Source: Bacteroidales bacterium (GTDB lineage: Bacteria; Bacteroidota; Bacteroidia; Bacteroidales; ML635J-15). From it: a stretch of DNA of 46,761 bases. Under the pieces are notes generated by a model. The model did no database searches, was not told the origin of the DNA, and saw only the letters and a program-made list of their open reading frames with translations. Each line of letters opens with the position of its first letter. Positions within the stretch are counted from its first letter, which is position 1. The DNA is taken from the NCBI GenBank assembly GCA_028702675.1, contig JAQVOJ010000006.1:8911-55671 (forward strand). Reading direction: 5' to 3'. The translations under genes were made by a program, and so were the position numbers. Of this stretch, positions 8,326 through 17,458 are shown one piece after another.

Positions 8326-9546
8326 ATGGCGAAAAAAATAGCTGTATCCGGCAACGATGGACCCAAAGTAAGGTCAGATTGCCACCTTAGTTTGCAAATT
8401 AGCAATAAGGGAGATAACGAAATAATAATTAAGAGTAAAGTTGCGTCTCTTTTTGGTGATGATATTTTAAGCCAACTAAGCGAAATGCTCGACTTCTTTG
8501 AAATAAAAGGGGCAAAAGTGGAAATTATTGATAAAGGTGCTTTACCATTTGTGATAGCAGCAAGATTAGAAGCAGCAATAAAACAAGTAGTAAAAACCGA
8601 TAAAGAGTACCTATTGCCAATTATCGAAGAGAATAAATATTCAACTAAGAGAGATATTTTTAGGTTTACGCGCTTGTATTTGCCCGGTAATACTCCAAGC
8701 ATGATGTTAAATGCAGGTTTACATAGTCCTAACGGAATTATTCTAGATTTGGAAGACTCAGTTGCTCCTGCTAAAAAGAACGAAGCCAGATTATTAGTTC
8801 GCAATGCTTTGCGTTCGGTAAATTTTTATGGAGCAGAACGAATGGTAAGGATTAATCAAGGTAAAATGGGAATAGAGGATCTAGATTATATTATTCCTCA
8901 CAATGTTAATCTAATATTAGTACCTAAGTGTGAATCGGCAAAAGAAATTCATGTACTTGAAAATCGTATTCAGGAATTAAAAAAGCAACATAATATTTCT
9001 TCAACTATTTACTTTATGCCTATTATAGAAAGTGCCATGGGAGTAGAAAAAGCATTTGAAATTGCAACAGCAAGCGAAAATGTAGTCTCGTTAGCTATTG
9101 GGCTTGAGGATTTTACTGCTGATTTAGGTACTATGAGAACTCAAGAAGGCGAAGAATCAAAATATGCCAGATGGCGACTTGTAAATGCGGCAAAAGCTGC
9201 TCGAATTCAACCAATAGATTCTGTTTACAGTGATGTCGCTAATATGGACGGATTACGTGAAACAGTTAAGAAAAGTAAAGCTTTAGGATTTGAAGGAATG
9301 GGGTGCATTCATCCACGACAGATACCTGTAATAAAAGAATGTTTTGCTCCCGAAGAAAAAGAACTCGAAAAAGCTATGAAAATAGTAAATGCAGCAATAG
9401 AAGCCGAAAAACAAGGTCTTGGAGTAATTTCATTAGGTTCAAAAATGATTGATCCGCCTGTGGTAAAAAGAGCAGAACGCACTATTAATTTAGCTATTAG
9501 CATGGGTCTTATTAATAAAAATTGGAGGGAAGAATATGTCAACTAA
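8326..9546 (+). CDS. citE: Citrate lyase acyl carrier / beta subunit fusion (CitD-CitE)
   Basis: The 406-residue protein joins two citrate lyase subunits. Residues 5-90 look like CitD, the acyl carrier: AVSGNDGPKVRSDCHLSL aligns with the family region that carries the prosthetic-group serine (here in RSDC), and DKGALPFVIAARLEAAIKQ aligns with the end of CitD. From about residue 105 the protein is CitE, the citryl-ACP lyase that releases oxaloacetate: FTRLYLPGNTPSMM, ILDLEDSV with the metal-binding acid, VRINQGKMG, PIIESAMG, LEDFTADLG and GMGCIHPRQIPV. The start at ATG 8326 follows a good promoter; the frame is open upstream only through a TTG. In most bacteria CitD and CitE are separate genes. 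It overlaps citF by 11 bases. Prosthetic-group genes citC, citX and citG are not seen nearby. Confidence 0.88.
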   Translation: MAKKIAVSGNDGPKVRSDCHLSLQISNKGDNEIIIKSKVASLFGDDILSQLSEMLDFFEIKGAKVEIIDKGALPFVIAARLEAAIKQVVKTDKEYLLPIIEENKYSTKRDIFRFTRLYLPGNTPSMMLNAGLHSPNGIILDLEDSVAPAKKNEARLLVRNALRSVNFYGAERMVRINQGKMGIEDLDYIIPHNVNLILVPKCESAKEIHVLENRIQELKKQHNISSTIYFMPIIESAMGVEKAFEIATASENVVSLAIGLEDFTADLGTMRTQEGEESKYARWRLVNAAKAARIQPIDSVYSDVANMDGLRETVKKSKALGFEGMGCIHPRQIPVIKECFAPEEKELEKAMKIVNAAIEAEKQGLGVISLGSKMIDPPVVKRAERTINLAISMGLINKNWREEYVN

Positions 9547-11092
9547 TATGATAAAAAATAAGCTTGGGCGTTTAGTGCCCGAAGAAATTAATGGGAAAAA
9601 ACAAGTACCGTTTAAAGGTTTGGGTAAGCATCGTCCTGTTGGAAGAAAATATGGACCGCCAATTCCTACATCAATTGATTATCCTCACGATGGAAATAAA
9701 GTTGTGAAAAGCTTAAAAGAAGCTTTAGACTTATGTGGACTAAAAGATGGTATGACTATTTCTACTCATCATCATTTGCGTGATGGTGATTTAGTAAGTA
9801 ATATGATTTTTGATATAGCTCACGATAAAAAGCTTAAAGATTTAGTTTGGTTTCCTTCGGCAAGTTTCCCTTGTAATGAACCAATAATTGAATACATTCA
9901 AGATGGGACAATCAACCGAATCGAAGGTAGTATGAATGGACCATTGGGTAGAGCTGTTTCCTTAGGAAAAATGAATGGCACCGCAGTTTTACGTTCGCAT
10001 GGTGGTAGAGTTCAGGCAATTCAAGATGGTGAAGTAGTTATTGATATTGCTGTTATTGCTGCTCCAACTGCTGATATGTTTGGTAATGCTACTGCTACCG
10101 AAGGCGATTCGGCTTGCGGTGTGTTGGGGTATGCTAAACCAGATTATCTATATGCCGATAAAGTAATTGTAGTAACCGATAATCTTGTGGATTTTCCTTG
10201 TATGCCAATGCTTATCGAAGGAAATTATGTCGATTATGTTGTTGTTGTTGACAAAATTGGTATCCCCGAAAAAATTGTTAGCGGTACTACCCAAATAACT
10301 AAAAGTCCCGACAGATTGTTTATTGCCGAATTGACTGCAAAGTTTTGTGAAATGACAGGTTTGTTGCACGACGGTTGTTATATGCAAGCTGGTGCCGGCG
10401 GTACATCTCTCGCTATTGGCGTTTATATGCACGAAATTTTGAAACGAAAAGGCGAAAGTGCTCGCCTCGGATTTGGAGGTACTACAAAATATATGGTGCA
10501 AATGCTTGAGGAGGGAACCATGCAACATATTATGGATGCACAAGCATTCGACCTCGATGCCGTAGCCTCTATTAGCAAAAATAAAGGACACCATCATTAT
10601 CCGGTTTTTAATGCTTACAATTTTCACTCAAAAGGGAATCTAACTTCGATGATGGATATTATGATCCTTGGTGCTACAGAAATTGATGTTGATTTTAATG
10701 GAAATGTTGTTACTCATTCCGATGGTTATTTATTACATGGTATTGGAGGTTGGCAAAACTGCCTACACGCCAAAACAGTAATCTTACCCGTACCTTTGTT
10801 TAGAGATAGAATACCTGTAATAGTTGATAGCGTAACAACAATTACCGGTCCCGGAGAATTAATAGATGTTGTAATTACCGAAAGAGGTATTGCAATAAAT
10901 CCAAAACGTAAAGATTTACTCGATGCCGTTAAAGGTTCGGGTTTGCCGATTAAAACTATTCAGCAACTTAAAGCCGAGGCCGAAGCTATTTGTGGAATTC
11001 CTAAAAAACCTAAATTTAAAGACAAACCTGTTGCGGTAATCAAGTGGGTTGATGGAACAATTATCGATAGTGTTTTTGAATTAGATATTTAG
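9536..11092 (+). CDS. citF: Citrate lyase alpha subunit (citrate CoA-transferase)
   Basis: The 518-residue product fits CitF throughout: GRLVPEEINGKKQVPFKG at the N-terminus, HHHLRDGDLVSNMI, FPSASFPCNEPIIEYIQDG, EGSMNGPLGRAVSLG, LRSHGGRVQAIQDGE, QAGAGGTSLAIGVYM, and the C-terminal TERGIAINPKRKDL. CitF swaps the acetyl group on the acyl carrier for citrate, making citryl-ACP for the CitE part of the fusion encoded just upstream. A clear Shine-Dalgarno GGAGG lies at 9524-9528, seven bases before the ATG, inside the end of citDE. The pair supplies both catalytic activities and the carrier of citrate lyase (citrate to acetate and oxaloacetate). Length agrees with the family. Confidence 0.93.
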   Translation: MSTNMIKNKLGRLVPEEINGKKQVPFKGLGKHRPVGRKYGPPIPTSIDYPHDGNKVVKSLKEALDLCGLKDGMTISTHHHLRDGDLVSNMIFDIAHDKKLKDLVWFPSASFPCNEPIIEYIQDGTINRIEGSMNGPLGRAVSLGKMNGTAVLRSHGGRVQAIQDGEVVIDIAVIAAPTADMFGNATATEGDSACGVLGYAKPDYLYADKVIVVTDNLVDFPCMPMLIEGNYVDYVVVVDKIGIPEKIVSGTTQITKSPDRLFIAELTAKFCEMTGLLHDGCYMQAGAGGTSLAIGVYMHEILKRKGESARLGFGGTTKYMVQMLEEGTMQHIMDAQAFDLDAVASISKNKGHHHYPVFNAYNFHSKGNLTSMMDIMILGATEIDVDFNGNVVTHSDGYLLHGIGGWQNCLHAKTVILPVPLFRDRIPVIVDSVTTITGPGELIDVVITERGIAINPKRKDLLDAVKGSGLPIKTIQQLKAEAEAICGIPKKPKFKDKPVAVIKWVDGTIIDSVFELDI

Positions 11093-11236
11093 GATAGTTA
11101 TCAAATTTCACCTTATAAGGATTTTGGGATAATGAAAACTATATTTACTGAATAACAGACTTGTTAAGAAATCCTTTAAATTATACTACATAAATTATGT
11201 TTGTGTTCTTTATGTTATTAGAATATTAAATTAATG

Positions 11237-11266
11237 TTGAAAATGTTTGTTTAAATATTAAATTTG
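11237..11266 (+). promoter_or_regulatory. Promoter of the tandem ClC genes
   Basis: TTG at 11237-11239, a 19-base gap and TAAATTTG at 11259-11266 fit the Bacteroidota consensus. The -7 box ends 32 bases before the ATG at 11299. The gap after citF (11093-11236) shows nothing else that I can support. Confidence 0.5.
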
Positions 11267-11298
11267 CTGCAAAATTTAAGCAAAATATAATTATTGAT

Positions 11299-13068
11299 AT
11301 GTTTAGAGGCTTATTACGCAAGTTTTTATTCTGGAGAGTTAAAAATGTAAGCGACAAGGTTTTTATTATGTTTCTTGCAGTTCTTGTGGGTATTTTTGCA
11401 GGGCTTGCAGCAGTAATTATTAAAAACTCTGTACATTTGATACAAGCAGGAGTTAAAGGATGGTTTAGTGAACAAGCCGAAAACTATTTATTCTTTTTAT
11501 ATCCTATTGTTGGGATTAGTTTAACTGTAATTGTTGCACGATATTTAATTAGGCAGAGAGTTGGGCACGGTATCCCTACAGTATTATATGCAATATCGAG
11601 AGATAACGGAAGAATTAAAACTCATAATACATTTTCAAGCATAATTACAAGTGCTCTTACTGTTGGTTTTGGAGGTTCGGTAGGTCTCGAAGGTCCTACT
11701 GTGGCAACAGGAGCTGCTATTGGTAGTAATTTGGGGAGACTCTTTCACTTAAACTACAAACAAATTATGCTGTTGCTTGGCTGCGCTTGTACAGGAGCTA
11801 TGGCGGCTATTTTTAAAGCTCCAATTGCTGCTATAGTGTTTGCTATCGAAGTTATTATGCTGGACCTTACCATGGCCTCACTAGTCCCATTATTGATTTC
11901 TTCTGTTACTGCTGCTTTAACATCATATCTGTTTTTTGGTCAAAATTTTATATACTTTGTAGAAAAAACCGATATTTTTAAGATTGCCGATGTACCTTAT
12001 TATATTTTACTGGGAATTGTCGCAGGATTAATCTCTGTTTACTTTACTAAAACTTATTTGTTTATCGGGAAAAAATTTGAAAAAATTACTTCTTGTTGGA
12101 AAAAACTAATGATTGGAGGAGGTTTGTTGGGTGTGATAATATTCTTATTCCCAAGTCTTTATGGGGAGGGATATGAGGTAATAAACGCTTGCTTGCATGG
12201 AGATTCAAGCCATTTATACAATAGTACTATTTATTTTAACTATCAAAATAATACTATTGTATTTGTTTTGGCTTTTAGTATGGTAATATTGTTTAAAGTT
12301 GTAGCAACAAGCTTAACCTTTGGAGCAGGAGGAATTGGTGGAATTTTTGCTCCCGCACTTTTCCTTGGTGCTAATCTTGGACTTTTCTTTCAAAAAGTTA
12401 CAAGTTTAATCGGAATTAATATTTCTGCAACAAATTTTGCTCTTGTGGGAATGGCAGGAACAATTGCCGGAATTATTCATGCTCCTCTTACGGCAATTTT
12501 TCTTATTGCCGAACTAACCGGTGGATATGGTCTGATATTACCCTTAATGATAGTATCTACTATTTCTTTCGCTACAGTAAAAATATTTACTCCAAATTCA
12601 GTTTATACAATGCAATTAGCTAAACGAGGTGAACTAATGACTCATCATAAAGACAAAGCTATGTTGTCGATGCTTAAATTGGACCGATTAGTTGAAAAAA
12701 ACTTTTTAACTGTTAAAGAAGATTATACACTCGGACAATTAGTTGAAGTAATTCAAAAATCAACAAGAAATATATATCCTGTAGTTGATGATGATAATAA
12801 TCTTAAAGGAATAGTTATTTTAGACCATGTTAGACATATTATGTTTAACAAAGATATGTATGATGATAATTATGTACGAAATTTAATGTTTACTCCTTCA
12901 CCAATTGTTGATGTTTCTGATACAATGGAAGAAGTAGCCGAAAAATTTCAGCAATCAGGTAATTATAATATGCCTGTTACCGATAATGGAAAATATGTGG
13001 GTTTTATTTCTAGAGCCAGAATATTTAGTAATTACCGCCGAATATTAAAGCATTTTTCGGAGGATTAA
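11299..13068 (+). CDS. ClC-family chloride channel/transporter with CBS pair (copy 1)
   Basis: A 589-residue ClC membrane protein with two CBS domains at the C-terminus (about 455-585, ending in IYPVVDDDNNLKGIV and NMPVTDNGKYVGFISR). The three anion-path motifs are visible: GHGIP (89-93), GLEGP (129-133) with the gating glutamate Glu131, and GIFAP near 349. The tyrosine that coordinates the central ion is present in GGYGLILPL. The serine of the usual GSGIP motif is His here. The position equal to the internal proton glutamate (Glu203) of E. coli ClC-ec1 is Val (FAIEV), as in animal ClC channels. CBS domains usually respond to adenine nucleotides. The gene is followed after three bases by a paralogue. 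Confidence 0.88.
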   Translation: MFRGLLRKFLFWRVKNVSDKVFIMFLAVLVGIFAGLAAVIIKNSVHLIQAGVKGWFSEQAENYLFFLYPIVGISLTVIVARYLIRQRVGHGIPTVLYAISRDNGRIKTHNTFSSIITSALTVGFGGSVGLEGPTVATGAAIGSNLGRLFHLNYKQIMLLLGCACTGAMAAIFKAPIAAIVFAIEVIMLDLTMASLVPLLISSVTAALTSYLFFGQNFIYFVEKTDIFKIADVPYYILLGIVAGLISVYFTKTYLFIGKKFEKITSCWKKLMIGGGLLGVIIFLFPSLYGEGYEVINACLHGDSSHLYNSTIYFNYQNNTIVFVLAFSMVILFKVVATSLTFGAGGIGGIFAPALFLGANLGLFFQKVTSLIGINISATNFALVGMAGTIAGIIHAPLTAIFLIAELTGGYGLILPLMIVSTISFATVKIFTPNSVYTMQLAKRGELMTHHKDKAMLSMLKLDRLVEKNFLTVKEDYTLGQLVEVIQKSTRNIYPVVDDDNNLKGIVILDHVRHIMFNKDMYDDNYVRNLMFTPSPIVDVSDTMEEVAEKFQQSGNYNMPVTDNGKYVGFISRARIFSNYRRILKHFSED

Positions 13069-13071
13069 AAA

Positions 13072-14853
13072 ATGATTAAGCCTAATTGGTTACCAACAAT
13101 ACTCGTTAAACGTCCTCGTTATCTCAGCGATAGAAATTTCGTGCTTATTCTTAGTCTGTTTATCGGGCTTATTGCTGGACTTTTGGCTTATGCTTTAAAA
13201 ACAGGTGTCTTTTATTTGCAAAATTTATTTTTATATGGTTTAGATTTTGAACAGCATAAACTAATTCTTTTAGGCTTACCTCTTTTAGGAATTTCACTTA
13301 CAGTAATCTTTACTCGTTTAATATTAAAAGACAAAGAAAAGCATAACATAACTTCAATACTATATTCAATAAGTCGCCGAAATAGCTTAATGAAGTTTCA
13401 TAAAATATTTTCTTCTGTAACAGGAGCTATTTTTACTGTTGGATTAGGTGGCTCTGCAGGTCTTGAATCACCGATTATAAGCAGCGGTTCTGCCCTTGGA
13501 AGTAACCTGGGGCGTATTTTAAAACTTGATTCTAAGGAGATTACATTGCTCTTAGCTTGTGGCTCATCTGCTGCCGTTAGTGCAATTTTTAATACACCCA
13601 TTGCAGGAATTGTGTTTGCTATCGAAGTACTGCTAATTGATATGAATAGGTTCTCACTTATCCCATTGCTAGTAGCTTCACTTAGTGGTACTTTGGTAAC
13701 ACATTTATTATATCGCGAAGGTATAATGTTTAATGCAATTGATTTTGAACCTTTTCATCTTTCATATTTCCCATACTATATTGTTTTTGCAATTCTTATG
13801 GCTGCAGCTAGCATGTATTTTACAACTGTTTTTTTTAAAATAGAAGCATGGTTCGACAAAATGCAAAACCCTGTTAGAAAAATTCTGATAGGAGGTATAG
13901 TATTAGGAATTGCTTTATTCTTTTTCCCAGCCCTATTTGGCGAAGGTTATTTAGCTCTAAAACAAATATTTAGTGGTAATCAAAGTGCATTATATGAGCT
14001 GTCTCCTTTAAACTCATTTGTCGGAAATCGTATATGGCTTAGTTTAGCATTTATTTTGATTTTAGCTCTGCTTAAAGTTGTGGCTACTTCTATTACAATG
14101 TCTGCTGGTGGTATTGGTGGTATCTTTGCACCTTCTGTTTTTACAGGTGGACTGCTAGGTTTCGTGTTTGCTTCTGCTATAAATATTTTTTATGGCGAAC
14201 CTGTAGTATCTGTTCCGGGATTTGTTCTTGTAGGTATGGCTGGCTGCCTAACAGGTGTTTTGCATGCCCCGCTTACCGGAATTTTCCTTATCGCTGAAGT
14301 TACTCAAAGCTATAGCCTTATTGTGCCTCTTATGATTGTTACAACTATTACTTTTATAGTTGTAAAAGCCTTTATGCCTCATTCTATTATTACTAAACAA
14401 TTGGCAGAAAAGGGAAATCTGATAACTCACGATAAAGATAAAGCTGTGTTGGCTTTAATGGATATTAAAAAGGTAATAGAAACTAATATTCATACTGTAT
14501 CATATGATGCTATGCTTGGTGAATTAGTTGATATCATTGCTAAATCGCATAGAAATCTTTTTCCTGTTGTTGATGATAATCAAAACTTAAAAGGCATAGT
14601 GTATATGGAGCATATACGTAGCATAATATTCGAACGAGAATACTACGATAGTGTGCCTGTAACAGATTTAATGGTAAATCCTCCTGCAATAATTGATATA
14701 AACGATAATATGCAGAAAGTTATTGATACTTTCAATACTACAAAAGCATGGAATTTACCTGTTCTCGATGGCGAAAAATATATTGGTGTGGTTTCAAGAT
14801 CAAAATTATTTGGAGAATATAGGACACAGCTTCTTAAAATTACTGAAGAGTAA
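13072..14853 (+). CDS. ClC-family chloride channel/transporter with CBS pair (copy 2, divergent)
   Basis: A 593-residue paralogue of the preceding protein, with the same layout of ClC core and two C-terminal CBS domains. A Shine-Dalgarno-like CGGAGGA at 13058-13064 precedes the ATG by seven bases. The gating glutamate is kept (GLESP, Glu132), as are GIFAP and the tyrosine (QSYSLIVPL). The first selectivity motif, GSGIP in most ClC proteins, is replaced by KHNIT (90-94), and the second has Ser for Gly. The proton-glutamate position is again Val (FAIEV). The two copies may form a heterodimer, since ClC proteins are dimers and the genes are translationally close; this is inference. No clear GC-rich terminator follows. 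Confidence 0.85.
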   Translation: MIKPNWLPTILVKRPRYLSDRNFVLILSLFIGLIAGLLAYALKTGVFYLQNLFLYGLDFEQHKLILLGLPLLGISLTVIFTRLILKDKEKHNITSILYSISRRNSLMKFHKIFSSVTGAIFTVGLGGSAGLESPIISSGSALGSNLGRILKLDSKEITLLLACGSSAAVSAIFNTPIAGIVFAIEVLLIDMNRFSLIPLLVASLSGTLVTHLLYREGIMFNAIDFEPFHLSYFPYYIVFAILMAAASMYFTTVFFKIEAWFDKMQNPVRKILIGGIVLGIALFFFPALFGEGYLALKQIFSGNQSALYELSPLNSFVGNRIWLSLAFILILALLKVVATSITMSAGGIGGIFAPSVFTGGLLGFVFASAINIFYGEPVVSVPGFVLVGMAGCLTGVLHAPLTGIFLIAEVTQSYSLIVPLMIVTTITFIVVKAFMPHSIITKQLAEKGNLITHDKDKAVLALMDIKKVIETNIHTVSYDAMLGELVDIIAKSHRNLFPVVDDNQNLKGIVYMEHIRSIIFEREYYDSVPVTDLMVNPPAIIDINDNMQKVIDTFNTTKAWNLPVLDGEKYIGVVSRSKLFGEYRTQLLKITEE

Positions 14854-14924
14854 AAGCATGTAATCTTGGTTTATAATTTTATAAAAAAATAACAATTAAA
14901 ATTTTAATTTTTCAAATTATTAAA

Positions 14925-14932
14925 TAATTTTG
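14925..14932 (+). promoter_or_regulatory. -7 box just before the cobalamin riboswitch (TAATTTTG)
   Basis: TAATTTTG fits TAnnTTTG. Transcription would start near 14938, at the 5' side of helix P1 of the riboswitch. This is the spacing expected if the RNA begins with the aptamer. Confidence 0.5.
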
Positions 14933-14936
14933 TTTT

Positions 14937-15120
14937 GCAATTGGTTCCAAAATGGGTTTTTAAACCCTGAGGATAATAGGGAATGCCGTGAAAATCGGCA
15001 ACAGTACCCGCTGCTGTGAACTCCTTAATACCAACTTTGCGCTTCTTCATGCCACTGATTGCTTTATGGCGATTGGGAAGGCAGCGTAAAGTGGAGTAAG
15101 TCAGAAGACCTGCCGGTTGC
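14937..15120 (+). ncRNA. Cobalamin (B12) riboswitch aptamer
   Basis: The conserved core is easy to see: AGGGAATGCCGTGAAAATCGGC, then ACAGTACCCGCTGCTGTGAA, then GCCACTG, GGGAAGGC and the B12 box AGTCAGAAGACCTGCC near 15099-15114. Helix P1 can form between 14937-14944 (GCAATTGG) and 15113-15120 (CCGGTTGC) with two G-U pairs. The stretch 15121-15251 would be the expression platform; it holds a hairpin GGCTTT...AAAGCC (about 15135-15154) with a CGGGG loop that might contact the aptamer. The genes downstream are B12-uptake genes, so B12 binding should switch them off. Confidence 0.95.
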
Positions 15121-15251
15121 AGTCAATGTTTGCAGGCTTTCGGGGAAAAAAGCCAAGGACGGATTAATTTCCAACCTTATTTCCGAGAGACTTACAAATG
15201 CTGACACATAGTGTTTAGTTTTGTAATGTTTTATTTAATTATTTTTTGAAA

Positions 15252-16496
15252 ATGAAAAATTTTACTTTTTTGATTGCAGCAATGTCAATGGGATTTTTGA
15301 CATGCATGAGTTTTGCCCAAAACACAGCGGATTTTGAAGATTTAAGTCTCGAACTTGAATCTTATTGGAACGGAAGTGATAATTCAGGTGAGTTTAATAG
15401 TGGAGGATGGATGTTTTATAATGCATATAATTCCTCTTATGGTTCATGGAATGGGTGGGCTTATAGCAATACTACTGATACTGAAACTTATTCTTGGGAT
15501 AATCAGTACTCATCGGCAAGTTTACCAAGCTATCCAATTGAGGGTAATTATGCTGTTGCTTATATTATTGGAGATTGGGAAAATGATTATTCTCCTATAC
15601 CTGCAATAATAAAAACCGAAAACGAGGAGGCTGTAAGTGTTGCCGGAACGTGGATTTGCCTGAGTGCTTTTGCCAATATGTATATGGAGGATGAGGTTTC
15701 TGGCGGAGATTATGATAATAATCAACACTATTTAAAACTGATTGTGAAAGGTTATTCCCCTGATTCATTTACTTGGAATACAATAGAAGTATATCTTGCT
15801 GATTACCGCTTTCAAAATAGTAATTATAATTATAAATTTGAAAATTGGCAATATGTTAATCTTGAAAATTTAGGGGAAGTAAACGAATTGCAATTTACGA
15901 TGGAATCAAGCGATGCCGGTGAATATGGTTTAAATACTCCAGCATATTTTTGTATCGACAATTTTAATGAAGAATACTATCTATCTTATCTTCCAGAATT
16001 GTATTCAGAAGTACCCGACAATATAAATATAAATGCCGGCGAAGAAGTTGATATTACTGTTTATGCCTCAGGTGGAATACAACCTTATACTTATACATGG
16101 CAAAACCATGAAAGTTTGTCGAGTAATACGGAACAATCTGTTATTGCAAGTCCTTTAGAAACTACAACTTATACTGTTACAATAAGCGATCAGGCAAGCC
16201 ATGAAAATGTGCATAATATTACTATTAATGTTAATAATGTAGGTATTTCAAACAGTTTTGGACAAGATATTAGAATTTATCCTATTCCAGCAACTGATTA
16301 TATTACTGTTTCAAATATCGATTTTTCAGAGTTTAAATCAATTATTATTTCTGATATGCAGGGTAGAGTAATTAAAAAAATGGCAATAGAATCAGATAGT
16401 TGTGAAATTGATGTTAAGGAATTACATCAAGGTATTTATTTCATTACATTTAAAGGAAATAATATGGCTTATCAACGTAAATTTTCTAAGATATGA
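15252..16496 (+). CDS. Secreted DUF4465-like protein with T9SS sorting domain, B12-uptake locus
   Basis: The 414-residue protein has a signal peptide (MKNFTFLIAAMSMGFLTCMS, then FAQ) and a DUF4465-like body: a FEDLSLELESYWNGSD start, SGGWMFYNAY, WNGWAYSN, NQYSSASLPS, YAVAYIIG. A PKD/Ig-like segment follows (about 258-330, GGIQPYTYTWQN), then a C-terminal type A T9SS sorting domain (IRIYPIPATDYITV to the end). It is the first gene after the cobalamin riboswitch and is followed by a second T9SS protein, a TonB receptor and a BtuG-like protein. The likely role is binding B12 or related corrinoids at the cell surface; this is inferred from position and from the association of DUF4465 with such loci. 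The ATG at 15252 is the start; an in-frame TTG lies two codons earlier. Confidence 0.8.
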   Translation: MKNFTFLIAAMSMGFLTCMSFAQNTADFEDLSLELESYWNGSDNSGEFNSGGWMFYNAYNSSYGSWNGWAYSNTTDTETYSWDNQYSSASLPSYPIEGNYAVAYIIGDWENDYSPIPAIIKTENEEAVSVAGTWICLSAFANMYMEDEVSGGDYDNNQHYLKLIVKGYSPDSFTWNTIEVYLADYRFQNSNYNYKFENWQYVNLENLGEVNELQFTMESSDAGEYGLNTPAYFCIDNFNEEYYLSYLPELYSEVPDNININAGEEVDITVYASGGIQPYTYTWQNHESLSSNTEQSVIASPLETTTYTVTISDQASHENVHNITINVNNVGISNSFGQDIRIYPIPATDYITVSNIDFSEFKSIIISDMQGRVIKKMAIESDSCEIDVKELHQGIYFITFKGNNMAYQRKFSKI

Positions 16497-17458
16497 TATT
16501 GATGAAAATTCTAATTAAAATTTTGGTTTTAATATGTATTCCCATTGTAAGTTTTTCGCAAAACGAAAACTCAATTCATTACCTAAGTAGCGAAATACTT
16601 ACTTGGGCTACATATTGCGAAGTGGAACGTGGTTTTATGGATATTTCAAATCCCGATTTAGGTTATGCTTCAGCCGGAGAACCCGAAAATGCTAATGGAA
16701 TATATGATGGATCTACTGTAAGTTTAGGTGATGGAGGTGTTGCAGTTTTGAGATTTGAAAACGCAATAAGAAATGGTGTAGGAGCCGATTTTGCCGTTTT
16801 CGAGAATTCGTTTTTTAGTCCTCCCACACAAACTACTTTTGCGTTTTGCGAATTGGCTTTTGTAGAAGTTAGTTCTGATGGTGAAAATTTTTACCGTTTC
16901 CCTTCTGTATCAGAGCAACAAACCGATGAGCAAATAAATGGTTTTGCTACTGTTGATGTTGGATTATACCATAATCTTGCAGGAGTTCATAGCCTTGAGT
17001 ATGGAACATTATTCGATTTGGACGAATTAAATGATATTGACCAATTAAACATTGATTCAATTACTCATGTAAAAATTATTGATGTAGTAGGAAGTATCGA
17101 CCCACAATTTGGTAGTGTTGACTCAAATGGTGTTTTAATTAACGACCCGTATCCAACAGCATGGGAATCCGGCGGCTTCGACCTAGACGCTGTTGCCGTG
17201 ATAAATCAAAATGCCAATGCTATTGAGGAGATAAGTTCGTATTCAATAAAAGTTTATCCTAACCCCTCAAATAATTGGCTTTTTATCGAAAGTATTTATC
17301 ATGTTGATAAAATTCAAATTTTAAGTTTGTCAGGGCAATTAATAATGAAAGTTGTAAATGCAAATAGCCTAAATATTAGCGAGTTAGCAAATGGAGTTTA
17401 TGTGTTGCAAGTAATTTCTCACGGAGATTGTTTTATTGAAAAGATTATAAAATATTAA
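16493..17458 (+). CDS. Secreted T9SS surface protein of the B12-uptake locus
   Basis: The 321-residue protein has a signal peptide (MKILIKILVLICIPIVSFSQ, starting at the fourth codon) and a C-terminal type A T9SS domain (IKVYPNPSNNWLFIES to the end). The body carries GDGGVAVLRFENAIRNGVGA, DFAVFEN, LAFVEVSSDGENFYRFPS, NLAGVHS and WESGGFDLDAVAVI. Proteins with this body are often found beside TonB receptors in Bacteroidetes. Its start ATG overlaps the stop of the preceding gene (ATGA); the in-frame ATG at 16502 is an equally good start. It probably sits on the cell surface and assists capture of cobalamin, but no activity can be read from the sequence. Confidence 0.75.
   Translation: MILMKILIKILVLICIPIVSFSQNENSIHYLSSEILTWATYCEVERGFMDISNPDLGYASAGEPENANGIYDGSTVSLGDGGVAVLRFENAIRNGVGADFAVFENSFFSPPTQTTFAFCELAFVEVSSDGENFYRFPSVSEQQTDEQINGFATVDVGLYHNLAGVHSLEYGTLFDLDELNDIDQLNIDSITHVKIIDVVGSIDPQFGSVDSNGVLINDPYPTAWESGGFDLDAVAVINQNANAIEEISSYSIKVYPNPSNNWLFIESIYHVDKIQILSLSGQLIMKVVNANSLNISELANGVYVLQVISHGDCFIEKIIKY

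Noticed and set aside
8268-8804. A 178-codon minus-strand frame opposite citDE
   Set aside because: The plus strand encodes a clear CitD-CitE protein here; the antisense frame has no recognisable domain, start signal or promoter.
10148-10627. A 159-codon minus-strand frame opposite citF
   Set aside because: It lies wholly within a well-conserved citF and has no recognisable family features.
11111-11120. Perfect palindrome CCTTATAAGG after citF
   Set aside because: It has no loop and only a short T-run after it, so it is a poor terminator, and nothing else marks it as an operator.
11162-11168. Rex-like half-site TTGTTAA in the gap before the ClC genes
   Set aside because: There is no TTAACAA half at the right spacing, so a Rex operator is not supported.
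14892-14909. AT-only inverted repeat with T-run after the second ClC gene
   Set aside because: The stem lacks G-C pairs and a loop; in such AT-rich DNA this is expected by chance and would not be a stable terminator.
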